Source of the DNA: Ophioderma brevispina
Taxonomy: Eukaryota; Echinodermata; Ophiuroidea; Amphilepidida; Ophiodermatidae
NCBI GenBank assembly: GCA_023653785.1
Contig: JAMKCH010041226.1
Coordinates: 22,524 to 86,523, forward strand
Length of the DNA stretch: 64,000 bases
Reading direction: 5' to 3'
The position numbers were made by a program, and so were the translations under genes. This document shows, piece by piece, positions 1 through 12,179 of this stretch (its first letter is position 1; every line of letters starts with the position of its first letter). A model generated the notes under the pieces. That model was not told the DNA's origin. It did no database searches and worked only from the letters and a program-made list of their open reading frames with translations.

Positions 1-660
1 TATGTTGTGTTGACAGGCCAAAATACATTATTTTGGAAAGTGAAAAAAATATAAATATGTACAGTCTGAGTCCAAAAAACCCGACATTTCAAAATAAACA
101 ATAATTTAAATAGTTAAGAATTATTAAGTGTCGTTCAATCAAGTTTAACCAATAATATTGTTTGTGTCAACATTGAAATCTATTATAGTATTGTTATGCT
201 ATTAGAATTATGATTATATTCAGGTATTGTTAGATTATATGAAGTGTACTGTCTGCCAGGAGGTACACATGACGTTATTTCGTTTGACCTGCTCAAATTT
301 AATTTTTCTCTGGCAGCCATGCGACTTCATTATGTTCAGATTAATGCCCGCATACTATATGACAGGTATGTGTGCGATTTGAGTGTTTTGTGTGATATGA
401 GTTTGAGTGAGGTGAGGTGGGTTTTGTGTGAGGAGTTATTGCTTGTAAGTTAGTAACCACTTTTTCGTGTGTTTGAGTGGGTTATTTTTGTAGATGTTCT
501 TTCTAACCACTTTTTGATGTGTGTGGGTTGTATATTTTATATTGTATCTTTTTACTAGGGGTGCATTCATTTTGACAGGCATTTGATCCTCTTGTACCTC
601 CTCCATCTTTTGGGTTTATATTTTGTTTTTGTTATTATTCTGATGGAAAATAAATTGATT
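1..660. other. Gene-free AT-rich stretch
   Basis: No coding signal is visible. Around 640-668 the sequence AATAAATTGATTGATGATGA resembles the short simple-repeat 3' tail of a non-LTR retrotransposon or SINE, with a polyadenylation-like AATAAA just before it. I cannot identify a body for such an element upstream. Confidence 0.5.
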
Positions 661-663
661 GAT

Positions 664-1635
664 GATGAATGTTTGCTTTGGTATAAAGAGGGATAAACGG
701 GCTTTCAGAAAACATTTATTTGGTGTTCATTGGACTTGGAGGAAAAGTTATGCCTTATTTTGCTGATGAGACTTTAAAAATCCTGTTTGGTCGATTTGGA
801 GCAACAAAGATGCATCGTTTACATAGAGTACCATGGTCTTCAGCAGGATTTGAGTCGTAAAAAAATGAACTCCCAAATTATTGTAAACAGTAGAAGGTGA
901 GAGAATAATTGAAGGATTCTGAATAATATCCAGAGATTACAAAAGAATATGCTGAGTGAAAAAAAAATGTTCAATTTTCCCAATAAAAAAAGTCAAGATA
1001 GTGGTGTAAGACCACAGTTTACTTTGGTCTGTTGGTTCAGCAAGAATAGTGGGGTTTACCTACAAACTGGGAAGCCAAAGGAAACCATAGAAGTTTGATT
1101 CAGCTTGAAAAACAGCGGGATATTTATATTTAAGTTTTAATTTCAAATTTTTAAAAACTTTAGCTTGTAGAATGTATTTGTGCAAAATAATTTACATTTG
1201 AGATTTTTTTTTTTTGTAAAACAAAAAAAAAAAATCTCTGGCATGTTTCATTATGTTCATGAACGAGACCTTTATATGAAGCGATTTCAATAAATGACTC
1301 TTGTGAATTGAACAATGGTAATTTAATTTGTGAAGATATTTTACTTTTTAATTAGGGGGTGTGATAATTAAAAAAAAATTTTATTCAAACTGATAATTTT
1401 GCGAGAAGAAATCGATACCAACTGAAAATTGTCTTTGTTGAATTGTCTTTGCATAATATGTTTGGTATACGTCAGTGTCAGTTCTCTCCGCATTGTATGG
1501 CGAAAATCGGCCCCACCAAAAAGAATTTTTAGGTTTTCTGAACAAAAGTTCCGAAAAGACACCAAATAAAAATCTTCTTCTGATAGCCTGTTTATCCCTG
1601 TAAACAAACAAAGCAAACATCAAAATCAAATAACG
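664..1635. mobile_element. Candidate inverted-repeat element (imperfect arms)
   Basis: The sequence near 664-750 (GATGAATGTTTGCTTTGG, then GGGATAAACGGGCTTTCAGA and ATTTATTTGGTGT) reappears as its reverse complement near 1540-1635 (CAAAGCAAACATC, TGATAGCCTGTTTATCCC, ACACCAAATAAA). Weaker similarity continues inward for roughly another 80 bases. Two diverged inverted arms about 970 bp apart suggest a non-autonomous DNA transposon or foldback element. No transposase is present inside, and no target-site duplication could be fixed. The interior contains T- and A-runs near 1207 and 1227. The small minus-strand frames within the right arm are not believable genes. Confidence 0.5.
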
Positions 1636-1639
1636 TTTA

Positions 1640-2300
1640 ACCTTTGAAGAAAAAATCTTTTTCTGAATTTAGGGTTGTTAATTGCTACTCACAACTGTGT
1701 ACATCATGGAACACAGATTATAAAGAATCGCTTCCACCTCATATTAATGGGAATTGCGACACTTAATTCTTGATTTTCTAAAGCAAAATTATATTGAGTC
1801 TCTTTCTACCATAGTTTTATCTTTTTCGCGTTCTCGTTGTTTATCCCAAGTCATTTGGACGATTAATTAAAATTTGCTTTCTATACTTTAGTTCAGCGTT
1901 CATCATTATCCTAGTTCGGTCTGGCAGTTTGCCGAATGTAACAATAAATAGATGCTATTTATCGAACTAATCAACAGGAATGGTTTCCGCTTGGGATTCC
2001 ATGCTCTCCTCTTTGGCAACCATGGTGAATGCAGAATATCCTTGGCGGTTAAGTGTAGATGAAAAAAAAAAAAAAAAAAAACCTGCAAACTTTCAAGGTA
2101 TCACAAAGTAAACGTCGAAGAAAGGAACTTCAGCTTTATTAAGGAGCATTCGGACTATAGACACATGCCGTTTGTTACTGAATCCTTGAAGAGTGTATTC
2201 GTGAAAATCTCAGGTGATTCTAATCATTAGGTGCTATAATGAAATATTTGCCACAATGGCCATCAATGGGCGCTGTTCCCACCCCCTATTGAAAGGAAAG
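1640..2300. other. Gene-free stretch with poly-A tract
   Basis: No gene recognised. A run of about 20 A residues lies at 2060-2080. It could be the tail of a retroposed sequence, but no body could be identified. Confidence 0.4.
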
Positions 2301-2319
2301 AGTTCAGGTAGACGTTTAG

Positions 2320-3760
2320 GCCACACAGCCATGAAGGATGGAAATGGAGTACAAAACTTTTCTATTGATAGTTTTTAGTTCCTTAGGGGCCTAAGCCCAA
2401 TAATTTTTGGAGGGTGTGCAAAAATTTTTTACAGTGCCCATTTTAAAAGCCAATATGGCTGCTTACCATGTCCAAAATCACTGATAATCCCTTAAGTATT
2501 TACGACAGAGACAAATATTTCTGGGTACTCCGGTGTTTAAGCACGAGAAAGTGTTGATAAAGTATTATATCATTACATTGCCACAAAAAATCCAATATGG
2601 CTGATCAAAGTCAAATATGCTTCTGGAATCATTAAAATGATCTTTAACTCCATTAACCTATTACGCTACTTGAATACTGCTGAACACCAAAATATGTTCT
2701 GCAGGTGTTCAGCATCTGTTCAATTGATCACACTCTGCAAGTTTACTTAACACTCTAGAATGCATTTCCAACGCATCCGGGCACGTAAGTGTTCTGCACA
2801 TTTGCAGTGTAGGGCTTTAATTACAGTGTCTATATGCATGTTCTGCTTTACACTTAGGAGATACAATGTATTTGAATCACTAGACACCCTTATTGGCATT
2901 TTCTGTATATACATTTTCAAAATTCAGAGGGCAGCCAATACAGACGCCTTTAACAATAGTAAAACCTACATTATATTATAGTTGACATCAACTAATATTA
3001 TTATAAAGGTGTTAAATTAAGGGATTTGATAAGTATTTGACATTTGACATTCTTATCTGGGAAATTTTATGTTGCTTTGACGTACAAAAATGTAAGATGG
3101 GGGCCAATGTGGCTGTCTTTTTACCTCTTTAAAATTATACATTACGATAGATCTGTGTGTATTAGTTAAAACACAATCAATGTTATTAAACGTTTAAATT
3201 GAAGTAGGGAGAGTTTGTCTTTGAGCATTTAATAACTTCGTATTGTATAATTCTTTGACAACAACTAAAATTCAAACTGACGGTCAGTATATTATGACTA
3301 TTTGACAATTCGTAGGTTTTAAATATCTTAAAAGGCAGCCATTTGGTTTCTATCTGATTGGTAAGCTGTTAACACACCGAAAGGTCAGAGATGAGTGCCT
3401 ACGGGGTATAGAGCGCAGAATTATGGCTCTCTATCACAAACTTCATGAGTATGGTAATTGAATGATTTCAGGGCATATTGGGTTTAAGGGTGGCCATATT
3501 GGATTTGATGGTAAATGTTTGTCAAAATCACGTCAATAAACCGGTCCAAAAGATTCCCCGTGCTTTAAACCTGGATCTAGTGCATAAAATTATGGCCATT
3601 TGAAATGAATTTGAGAGTGATAGCGGCCATATGGATTTCTAGAAAATGGCCCTGCTCGAAAGTTTGCACACCCTCCAGAAATTTTAGCTTAGGTCATCTT
3701 GACAAAACATAGATCAATAGACAAGTCGTACTCCATTTCCACCCTGTGCCCACCATTCCT
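2320..3760. mobile_element. Non-autonomous DNA transposon with ~90-bp inverted ends
   Basis: The left arm (about 2335-2425) contains GGAAATGGAGTAC, TCTATTGAT, CCTAAGC and GGAGGGTGTGCAAA in that order. The right arm (about 3658-3745) contains TTTGCACACCCTCC, GCTTAGG, ATCAATAGA and GTACTCCATTTCC, which is the same series reverse-complemented. The arms enclose about 1.4 kb without a transposase. The interior repeatedly carries short motifs of the CCAATATGGCTG / GGCCATATTGGATT type, in both directions, at about 2448, 2590, 3100, 3490 and 3625. This is typical of a deletion derivative of a DNA transposon or a foldback element. The superfamily is not determined. Confidence 0.7.
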
Positions 3761-3779
3761 CCTGGAATAAAATTACATT

Positions 3780-5950
3780 GCGCAATTTTTCCTGCAGAGG
3801 AAGATCGAAATCGCGTGTTTGAAGTGATTTGGGAGACGAGGATTTTTGGATTCACGAAAAATGTAGAGTAACTTTAATGTCGGAAGCATTTTTTATTAAG
3901 GCAAGGAAAGCTCTTGCATTTATATGATGATGAATTCGGTAGAATAAGTGGTAGTTTAGTGGTTGGATTAAATGGGAATTGTTATAATAGGAAATAAATA
4001 ATGAACCGTTCTTTTTCAAGAAAAACAAAACAATGTTCCATGATTATGTGTTTTGTTTTTCTGTTGTCCCCCTCAATCTGCTTTACCTCATCATTTTGTC
4101 AATATATACACAGATTGCACATGTTAGAAAACTAAAATGACTCATTTAGATTCATTTCAACATGGAGATGTTGCTTTCTGGGACTCACTGATTAGTAATG
4201 AGAACTACCAGTCTAGTGAGTAGAAGGGGGATGTACACACAACTTGAAATCATGTCTCTATGACCTATCAGAAACAAATGCAAAAGACAACGATACAATG
4301 GTTAGTTTTATTTTTTGTTTAAAACAAAGGTGTCCCATGATCCTTTTTATGCAAATTTATGCAAATTAGTATCCGTTACAGAAAAAATAAAATTTGTTGG
4401 ATACCTCAGCATTGCTGTGATAACTTACCACAGATGACCCAAAGATCTCGTTGCCGTGATGCTAACATCTTCATCATGCTCAGCAGAGTTTCTACTAACT
4501 GAGAGCGTAGTGAATCATAAAACCAAGGTGAATATGCAAATGGTAGTTACAGAGGTTTCACATCTCTTTAATTCTTCATTTTTTTAAAAAAAGGCAAGCT
4601 GAATGAAGTAAACTATGGATTTTTTTGATGACTGACATTTATAAGAATGCTCCAAGACTGTGAAAAAAAAAAAAGGTTTTTGGGTAGGGGTTGCCATGCG
4701 AGTATCGTCGATACTCTTTGGCTTTATGAACCTAATACTCTTGGTTAAGGTCTTAGTTCGCAAATGTGGAAGATCGGAAGCATGAGAATGATGGCTTGGA
4801 CTTCAACAGCAAAGAGGGCTTCGACTATCGTCAATGAAATGAAACGAGACCCATTTTCTCGACCTGTGATTCAGTTTACTCCCTTTCTTCTTCCAAATGA
4901 GAAGAATTGAGTCACACTGCCTCTGGTGGGGAAGGATGAGTCCACCGGAAGACAATTCGCGAGGAGAGTCGATGTCAGTGCATAGTTGATGCTTCCGGTT
5001 GCAGGTCCCAGCAGATTGAGATTAGCAGTAACGTACTGATAACACTGACTGCGATATCCAGTCATTCCATATCCTCAGGGAGTTTGGCAGGTATCTGATA
5101 CAGACTGATGCATTCGAAATGGAGCCCATGTGATTGGCGGAGATGTCGCTCCATGAAGCTGGTCCATTTATTACTTGAAAGAAACTACCGAGTGGAGTAA
5201 ACAATACAATGATAGCGCATGAAATGATGCGGTTGGTAGAGCTCATTGGAGACCGCAGGAATCATTTACTCGTTCCGATTGTTAACCCTGAATTGGTATA
5301 AGTTTTTCGTAGCATATGAAAAATGCTGCATTTTGTTATGTCGTATGAATTTTCAGCTGTCAAATCCATTTCTTTCAGAAAATAGAGACCAATTTGTGAA
5401 AGCGACAAAAAAATGAAAAAAAAAAAAAAAACAATAATACAGGGTGTCCCAAAAAAGGGGTCAGCAGATAAACTCTGATTCCTCAAAAAAAAACTGCTGA
5501 AGCTATGAATTTTATTTATGGAGGCATATTATGTTATATTTTGTGCAAATTCCATGACATCCGCCCATGAAGCCAGAGACATAACGAATTATTAAAGACC
5601 CTCTGTTTTTCATCCATTCCAATGGGATTTTCAGTACATCAGATAGATTGTGGTTCAATAGTAGGCATTGACTAAATGATAACCTACGAACCTGAAGGTG
5701 AATGCATTGCAGAGGCTTTATATGATAAATATATGCATGATATATATTAATAACTTTAGTGGACAATACTCATTCTAAAGGGTTACCTGTTGCAATATTA
5801 ATTGTCAGTGGCGTATGTAAATTGCACTATTTTAAGAAAGAATGGATGTTGCTGGAAATGGGAATTTTAGATCAAGTCAATTAATTGTAAAGTAGAGAAA
5901 TTAATACAATAAATGGACAGGTGTGATCCTCTTGGCTTAGTTCAATGAAG
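3780..5950. other. Gene-free stretch; mariner-like end motif near 5440
   Basis: I see no coding exon. At 5439-5455 the sequence ACAGGGTGTCCCAAAAA resembles the outer end of mariner/Tc1-type inverted repeats. No matching inverted end was found nearby, so only the motif is reported. The small frames between 4870 and 5770 on the minus strand have no recognisable content. Confidence 0.4.
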
Positions 5951-5960
5951 AATGGATGGT

Positions 5961-6898
5961 ATGGTTACGCTCCACGTATCAAAATCATGGCGAGTTTCCC
6001 GAGCATGTCGAGTTTCACGCGCCGTGACGAGTTTTCCTCGCCATTGTCGAGTGTGCAGCGTTAATGTCGAGTTTACAGCGGCGATCTGCCCGTTGCCTCT
6101 TATAGTAAGTCCGAGTTCCATCTGCTAACTGGATTTTGCATCTTCATAGTCAGCTCTTGTCCTGAGCTTGACATATATATAGCCTCGTCTGACAGTGCCC
6201 TTACGCGCGCCAGTACTGTGACCATATCATGTGCGCGCACGCTTCTTCACTCGCTAGCTATCATGCTCGAGTTTCTACAGGAATGTGTATGAATACGAGT
6301 CTTTCTCGCCACTATGCGATTGTGGCAATGCACGCGCACTATAATGACGTATGCTTTACAGCTATGGCGCTTTGATGTACGTCCACCTTTAGCTCTGTTG
6401 CACAGTTTCCTTTCCCTACTACATCTTGAGGCTCCCCCCGTCTCTACGTTTTGTGCTCCATCCCATACTGGTCGAATTTGACATAATCATGTGCCAGTTT
6501 CAAATAATCTCGACATGATTTTTTCTATACAACTTGAGGATAAAACTCGACATGATTTTGGGTGTATGTGCTAAAAAATCATGGCGAGTTTCTCTGCTTG
6601 ACCGAAAGAAATAAATCATGTCGAGTTTGCGAATGTTGATGAAAACAATCATGTCGAGTTTGCTTCATTTGAGAAAAAAATCATGTCCAGTTTGCACATG
6701 TTGAAAAAAAAGCAATGTCCGTTTTTTAAAAACCGCCATGTATTTATTGGAATGATTTATTCTGGACATGATTTATAGGAAAACTCGGCACATGAGAGTT
6801 CAAAATGGAGCAGCGTGTAAACTAGACATGTAGCGGGGTGGAGGAAACTCTATACAAGCGCATGGAAACTCGCATGATTTGATACGTGGAGCGTGCCA
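5961..6898. mobile_element. Foldback element, copy 1 (CGAGTTT subrepeats)
   Basis: The left end carries ACGCTCCACGTATCAAA and the right end its reverse complement, ATTTGATACGTGGAGCGT. Both arms consist of short subrepeats around ATGTCGAGTTT / ATCATGGCGAGTTT, directly repeated within an arm and inverted between arms; CTCGACATGATTTT appears near 6508 and 6545, and ATCATGTCGAGTTT near 6615 and 6648. The spacer of about 350 bp (6110-6480) is richer in GC and contains GCGCGC runs. This architecture, with inverted arms made of tandem subrepeats and no transposase, matches foldback elements such as the TU family of sea urchins. A second copy lies at 27655-28708. The target duplication here is imperfect (GATGG on both sides). 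Confidence 0.75.
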
Positions 6899-6899
6899 G

Positions 6900-7870
6900 A
6901 TGGGACGTTCCTTCAATTGTGTTATTTATAAAAACCTTCACAAAGATTGAGAAACTTCAAGAGAAAATCGTATCTGTTGTGTCATTACACGTTTGGGTCT
7001 GGTTAAAAGATCCCCGGCAAACCTGCCGAGCAAAGGACTTTCATGTCCCACTACGCTATTTTAATTCTTTTATTTATAAAAAGGAATGGACTATCAGCAT
7101 GACATTTAAACACATGTGCCATGCACTTAGTTACAATTTAGGATATTTTATCACAAAAACTGCACATGTAGAGATAACAAAATAGACATACGGCAACGTT
7201 TAATTTTGATGATCATAATTGTTTAGAATGCATCTATTAGGCTCAATCATTGCACGTTTATTATTCCTAATGCGGCATCCTGTTTGCCACTTAATCTTAA
7301 AACTAATACGGTGCATTTCTATTTCCTTATCGTATGCCATGAATACAGCAGACCTTCAAGGGTTGGCAATCGCTATTGCAAGTTACCATGAGAAGGAAAA
7401 GTCACATCTTCAGTAGTTGTCGAGAAAATCGGGTTTATCTGCTTTGCACCATTTTTGGGCCACACTGATTGACACAGTGTGGAATAGGGCTTTGCAATAT
7501 GCAAGCTGGTTACAACTAAATTTGGCGGTGATTGTATGCAAAATCCTAGTTATCTTATAATGAGTCTATTGTTGCGCAGCATTCCATATTAAACGTTTTG
7601 TCTAAGGCAGGGTGCGTCAGTTTTTTTATGGTAAAATTGTGGCGATGATTCATGTGAATCCATGGTTAAGCTCCCCGCCTTTGTTAGTCGGTGCCGTCTA
7701 TGCCAATCGGTCGCGATCAGCACTCAGCTTTTGTGTGAAACCTCTTGGGCTGTCGCTTTGACCCATACAATACTTCTGTGGGGTCACGTCAAAAATCGTG
7801 CTGCTATATTTCGTGTAATTCTTTACATAGACTGAGTGTGTTTTTAATCTTGAACATAAAACATTGGCAT
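6900..7870. other. Gene-free stretch upstream of the retrotransposon
   Basis: No gene recognised. A 99-residue plus-strand frame starts inside the foldback end at 6886 and shows no known domain. The 5' end of the retrotransposon may begin somewhere in 7400-7880, but no terminal repeat could be identified. Confidence 0.4.
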
Positions 7871-8059
7871 CAGCGATGGGTCGAGAAGGGGAACGAAGAG
7901 ATCGCAGACTAGATCGAAGTTTTACCGTAAGGTATCTAGGCAATTGGAGAAAATTCGCCCGGACAATTCAGCAGCAACGATAAATCCTCCACTAAGACAG
8001 ACAAGGTCTCAGGCACGAGCCATACGGGAAGTTGACTAATCAATCATCGGGTATTGTGA

Positions 8060-9450
8060 TACGGTATCGGACAATCGGGTGCAGAATCTTACACAAATGG
8101 CCGCCAGTATTGTCAGTGCCGGTAGTGGTGGCCAAATCAAGCAAGTCAATCAGGGCAAGTCAAGTGCTTTGGTATCGTCAGCTTCAACTAATTCAGCCCC
8201 GGTAATCAGACAAGTTCAAGTACCATCGTATCGTTTGCATCTAATTCTTCAGCCCCGATTAATTAGTGGTAATAACTCAAGTTCTTTTGGGGCGGTTTTG
8301 CCGCGAATTCACAGAATCGGGGCAGTAGCATTTTGTGGATAAAGTGCCTGCAAACCCATGTCAGGATCAACAAGTGGATCGAATAGTGTGGTTAGTGTCC
8401 AGTTACGCAGCCCAATTTTCCGTTCCTGTGTCAACAAATGCTAACTGTGGACATTCTCAAGTATCAATTAGCGGCAGCCAGTGGTCCGCGATGTGTCAAG
8501 GTCAAGATGTAGCTTCTGGGGTAAAATGCCCAGTAGTGACTAGCAGTGGGTCTCAAGCACCAACTAAAGTAGTAATTCAAAAAAAAAGCTCCTGAAAGTG
8601 AACATTTCTGTTGGAGTGGGATGCTTTATTGCAAGGACAAAGATCCGGTGAGCTAACTGTACTGAAATAATGCCTAGTGGTAATAATATTAGCAGTGTCA
8701 CTCGTGGTATTGTACTACTAGTAGGTCACAGATGTTTGGATCAGTAAATGCAGGTGATTGATTTTGTAGGCATACCATTGCCATCAATTTTTATGAGTCT
8801 CTCACTTTCAGTATGCTCTCCCCTTAGGCTGTGCTCTTCCCCAAAGTTTGAAAGATAAAATAATTAGTAGTACATTTGTTGGCTTCTATCCTTACTAGAT
8901 CTCAAATGATATGTAACACCTTAGAATTTGCCGTGTCCCTAAACGATCTGCAAAATTACGTGGCAGATTGTAGGCAAAAGAGGAGGATTACGTCCATTAA
9001 TACATGGACCACAGCATTTTTTTTTCGGCATGTTTACCTTTTTCAGGCCCCTCCCTCATCGCACTCAGGAACTGTTGAAGTATGATATTAATTCGCCTCT
9101 GCAGCGGCTCGATATTAAGGGGGGGGTTGGGAGAATTATGACAGACAGTTTAGGCTGCGTCAGCAAACCGTACGCGTACCATTGAGATCTTGGGCAACTT
9201 TAGATAATGAATTGTGGACTTTAGTGGTCGCTTCCCAGTTCCATATACCTCGGGTATAGTTCCAAGGGTCACCTGCTGGGGCAGGGGGACCTGCAAGATC
9301 CTTTCGAGGGTTTCAGAATAATTCAGCAACTTGCAAGATGTAGGTGGTAGAGGCCAGGCCCAATCAGTCAAGTGTGGTATGCATCAACGCCTCAGGATGT
9401 GCAAGAGAGCGATGCAAATTTCAGCAAAATGCTCCTTGATGTCAGGCATT
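8060..9450 (+). pseudogene. gag-like ORF1 of the DIRS/Ngaro-like element (frameshifted)
   Basis: ORF1 proteins of these elements bind and package the element RNA. The first part (8079-8595) is low in hydrophobic residues and rich in Ser, Gln and Asn, split over two frames, as expected for a disordered N-terminus. The recognisable core starts about 9130: the frame reads NYDRQFRLR, then SWATLDNELW at about 9185-9215, a conserved block I know from gag-like proteins of animal DIRS-type elements. Near 9373-9430 another frame gives a Cys-rich motif, C-x5-C-x4-C followed by x3-Gln, where a CCCH zinc knuckle would normally end in His. The region breaks into at least four frames. It lies directly upstream of the RT, as in related elements. 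The N-terminal limit is uncertain. Confidence 0.7.
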
Positions 9451-9639
9451 CGGCATGGTGAATCAGAATGAAAAAATTCCGCAGAGTAGGTAGGCCTATG
9501 ACACAGGAAGGCCTAATTTCACAGCATGTAATTCTCCTTTGTTCTAAAGCTCACGCATGGGTTCAGGGCCTCCTCTTTTGCATTGTTGCAAGTATGTTTC
9601 TCCAGTTGTTGTTCAAAATTGGTGCCTTTTTAAATCAAA

Positions 9640-10730
9640 TCCTCTCAGGCAGGATGCAAAAATTTATTTGAAGGTTTTACTTTTGGTTTTAGTTGCGGTT
9701 TTTGGGTCCTCGCGGGCTAAAGATGCGCAAAATTGTTCTCAGTTGTCAAAGATCCCTTTATGGCTCGAGAAAAGGTGATGAAAGAGGTTAAGTTGGGTAG
9801 AATCGCTGCGTCCATCAAATCGAGACCTATCGTTAATCTTAGATTTCACCTATAGGTCTTGTTCCCAAAGCGGAAAAAGGTAAATTCCGATTGATAACCA
9901 TTTGTCCTATCATTCGGGTGATTAGTAATGATGGTATTAGATTAGACAGCTTTGTGCAGGTACAGTATACTAGCTTTGATGTCGCCGTGAAATTGGTAGC
10001 AAGTGTGGGTAAAAGGTGCGCTGATGGCAAAGGCAGACATCGTGTGCTTAGACTTCTACCTATTCTCCTCAGGATTTTGTTTGCTTGTATAAGATCGGGA
10101 GTGAATTCTTTGTGTGGACAAAGCACTTCCAATGGGGTCTTCTTGTTCGCCAGCCTTGTTTGAGAAATGTTCTTCTTCATGAATGGGTGGTTAAGCTAGG
10201 GCAAGGAACTAAGTTATGCCATATGAGGGATGGTTGGATGTTGGGTCTAGTTTGTTATTCGTCGAGGTTTTTTTATAATTGTTTTGATGTGGGTGTTTTT
10301 TTGATCCTTGATGTAGGTAGTACAGAGTGTATCAAGCCCCTAACTGGTAGACGTCTGGTTGATTGTTTTGAGGGCGTGTGTGCGGAACTAGGCGTCCCAT
10401 GCTGTAGGGAAATCGAGTTGGCCCTCAACAAGTTGTCTTTCTTAGGCTTAGAAATTGACTCTGTTAACAGCAGGTTACTGTTCCTCTGGTCAAGTTAGTG
10501 GCAATTAAGAGAAAGTGAAAGCGCCTCAGGCGCGGAAGGTCGCTGAAAGATTTGCAGTCTTTGGGTTGGCTCGTTGTCGTCATTTGTAGAGCTGTGACAC
10601 CTGGTAGAGCTTTTCTAAGACGCTTAATCGATTTACAATGGTGGAGTGGAAAAGTACCTTGTACTAAGATTAGGTTGTCAGCTGGTTCCAAGGCAGATTG
10701 AGGATTTGGCTCAGTTTTGAACCATTTTCA
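9640..10730 (+). pseudogene. Reverse transcriptase of the DIRS/Ngaro-like element (frameshifted)
   Basis: This domain copies element RNA into DNA. The pieces are colinear with DIRS-type RT: a linker with KEVKLGR-like sequence (about 9780), then GLVPKAEKGKFRLI (about 9850-9890), VNDGI-like SNDGIRLDS (about 9925), VQYTSFDVAVKLV (about 9960), LMAKADI with the first catalytic Asp at codon 10036-10038, KIGSEFFV (about 10090), a PMG/SPALFEK segment (about 10130-10165), then CAELGVPCCREIELALNKL and SFLGLEIDSVNSRL (about 10380-10475). The YxDD box expected near 10220-10300 is not intact in any frame, and the sequence after KADI has lost bases. At least five frame changes are needed. The assignment is firm because many motifs follow in the correct order, but the enzyme is dead as written. 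Confidence 0.85.
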
Positions 10731-10769
10731 AATGTGGGTCCTCAATGTTTTTGATCAGTTCGGGTAAGT

Positions 10770-11150
10770 AATCAAGATTTGCAGTTTTACACAGATGCAA
10801 GTGGTATCGGTTTCGGATGGTTATTTCAATGGATCTTGTTTGACAGGGAAAATGGCCTTTGATCGTTTTTCTGAATCGCATTCGGTTGCGTGGTTGCGAA
10901 TTGTTCCGTAGTGTAGGCGTTAGTCCTTGGGGTGTACCAGCTTCGTGTAAACGTATGGGTTGAGAAACAGCAATATGGCGGTAGTTTCAGGATCAATAAT
11001 CAAACCTCTAAATGCCCTCAAATATGGGTGTGTTAGATTTTGAGTCTGCAAGCCTTAAAAATTAATTTGTTTTTTGTGTCGTCCTGTTCCTGGAAAGTTA
11101 ATAATCTTGCTGACGACACGGTCCGTTTTCAGATGGAAGATTTGGCGGAA
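10770..11150 (+). pseudogene. RNase H domain of the DIRS/Ngaro-like element (frameshifted)
   Basis: RNase H removes the RNA template during cDNA synthesis. The frame at 10779 reads LQFYTDASGIGFGWL, with the first catalytic Asp at 10794-10796. Further on, NMAVVS near 10970 corresponds to the usual DNMAVV block, but the Asp appears as Ser. NNQTS-like and CP-like residues follow near 11000. Near 11085-11135 PGK-like and NLADDTVRFQM sequence matches the conserved element-specific ending (normally LADALSRFQ). It directly follows the RT in the same polyprotein order as in DIRS-type pol and runs into the recombinase. Several frameshifts and one apparent loss of a catalytic residue make it inactive. 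Confidence 0.78.
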
Positions 11151-11159
11151 GCACCTCAT

Positions 11160-12110
11160 GCACGAGTGGGTTTAGCAGTACCGACTTATGTGGAAAATCT
11201 GAATGCTGAAGTAAGAAGGCTATAGCTTCGTCCTTGGCGAAGAGTACTTACACATCTTATAGAAGAGGTGTAGAGAGTTTGATTCGTTTTAGAATTGGTA
11301 CAAGTCTTATTAATTGTTGGCCAGCTCCTTGTCAACACTTGATTGCATATATTGCTCATTTGTCCATTCAGGGTCGCGCTGCATCTTCAATTGTGGTTGA
11401 AGTTTCGGCTTTGTCTTTCGTGCATAGAATCAATAAATGGGAAGATCCTACAGACAATTTCATTGTGCAAAAGTTAAAAGTAGGCTGTAGGCGCTTGAAT
11501 GCTGTTTCAAGATACAAGGTGCCCTATAACTCGTCCAATTTTACAGAAGTTAATTCCTGTTTTGAAAACTGTTTGCTCTTCAGCATATGAGGCATCTCTT
11601 TTCAGAGCTGCTTTTCTTGTAGCCTTTAATGGATTATTGAGAGTTGGTGAAATGGCGAAAACGTTCGAATGTTGACGCTCCAAACTTCTTTCGATTGGTG
11701 ATGTTGAGTTCAGAGGTGAATTTTGCAATGTGTTGGTATTGTTCTTGAGATTTTCAAAGTGTGATCAAATGGGGGTGGGGTGTCCGATTTACTGTTATAG
11801 AGCTTCATCACCTGAGCTTTGCCCAGTTCTTGCAATGCTAGATTTTTTGAAGCTAAGACCTCAAGTTGAGGGTCCTCTTTTCATCCATTTTGGGCTTAAC
11901 CCCCTCACCTCATCACATTTTTCCTCAGTTTTAAAGAAGGCCATAGCAATGATTGGTCTAGATCCTACATTATTTAGTCCCCCATAGTTTTAGGATAGGG
12001 GGGGCAACCTCAGCGGCAGTTAATGGCACTCCAGTTGAGGTGATTATGAGGATGGTCGCTGGCGTTCCAGATGTGTTTCTAGGTATATAAGACCTGGCCA
12101 AGTTATCCAC
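11160..12110 (+). pseudogene. Tyrosine recombinase of the DIRS/Ngaro-like element (frameshifted, catalytic residues kept)
   Basis: This enzyme would insert the element cDNA by site-specific recombination through a covalent 3'-phosphotyrosine intermediate. The N-terminal SAM-like DNA-binding domain is the long open segment 11234-11590, containing STYTSYRRGVESL and a WPAP/HLIAYIAHLS stretch. The catalytic domain follows in shifted frames: AFNGLLRVGE places the first catalytic Arg at 11640-11642; PHSFRIGGATSAA gives the HxxR pair with His at 11983-11985 and Arg at 11992-11994; GRWRS followed by SRYIRPG places the nucleophilic Tyr at 12084-12086, in a different frame from HxxR. All four R-H-R-Y residues therefore survive at DNA level although at least four indels separate them. 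The segment 11650-11970 is the most damaged. Confidence 0.88.
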
Positions 12111-12179
12111 CCTGGTAATAATTTTTTCCAATTCTTCTAGTGTTTTTTATACCTTTGTGTGAGGGAAAAGGAAGGATTC

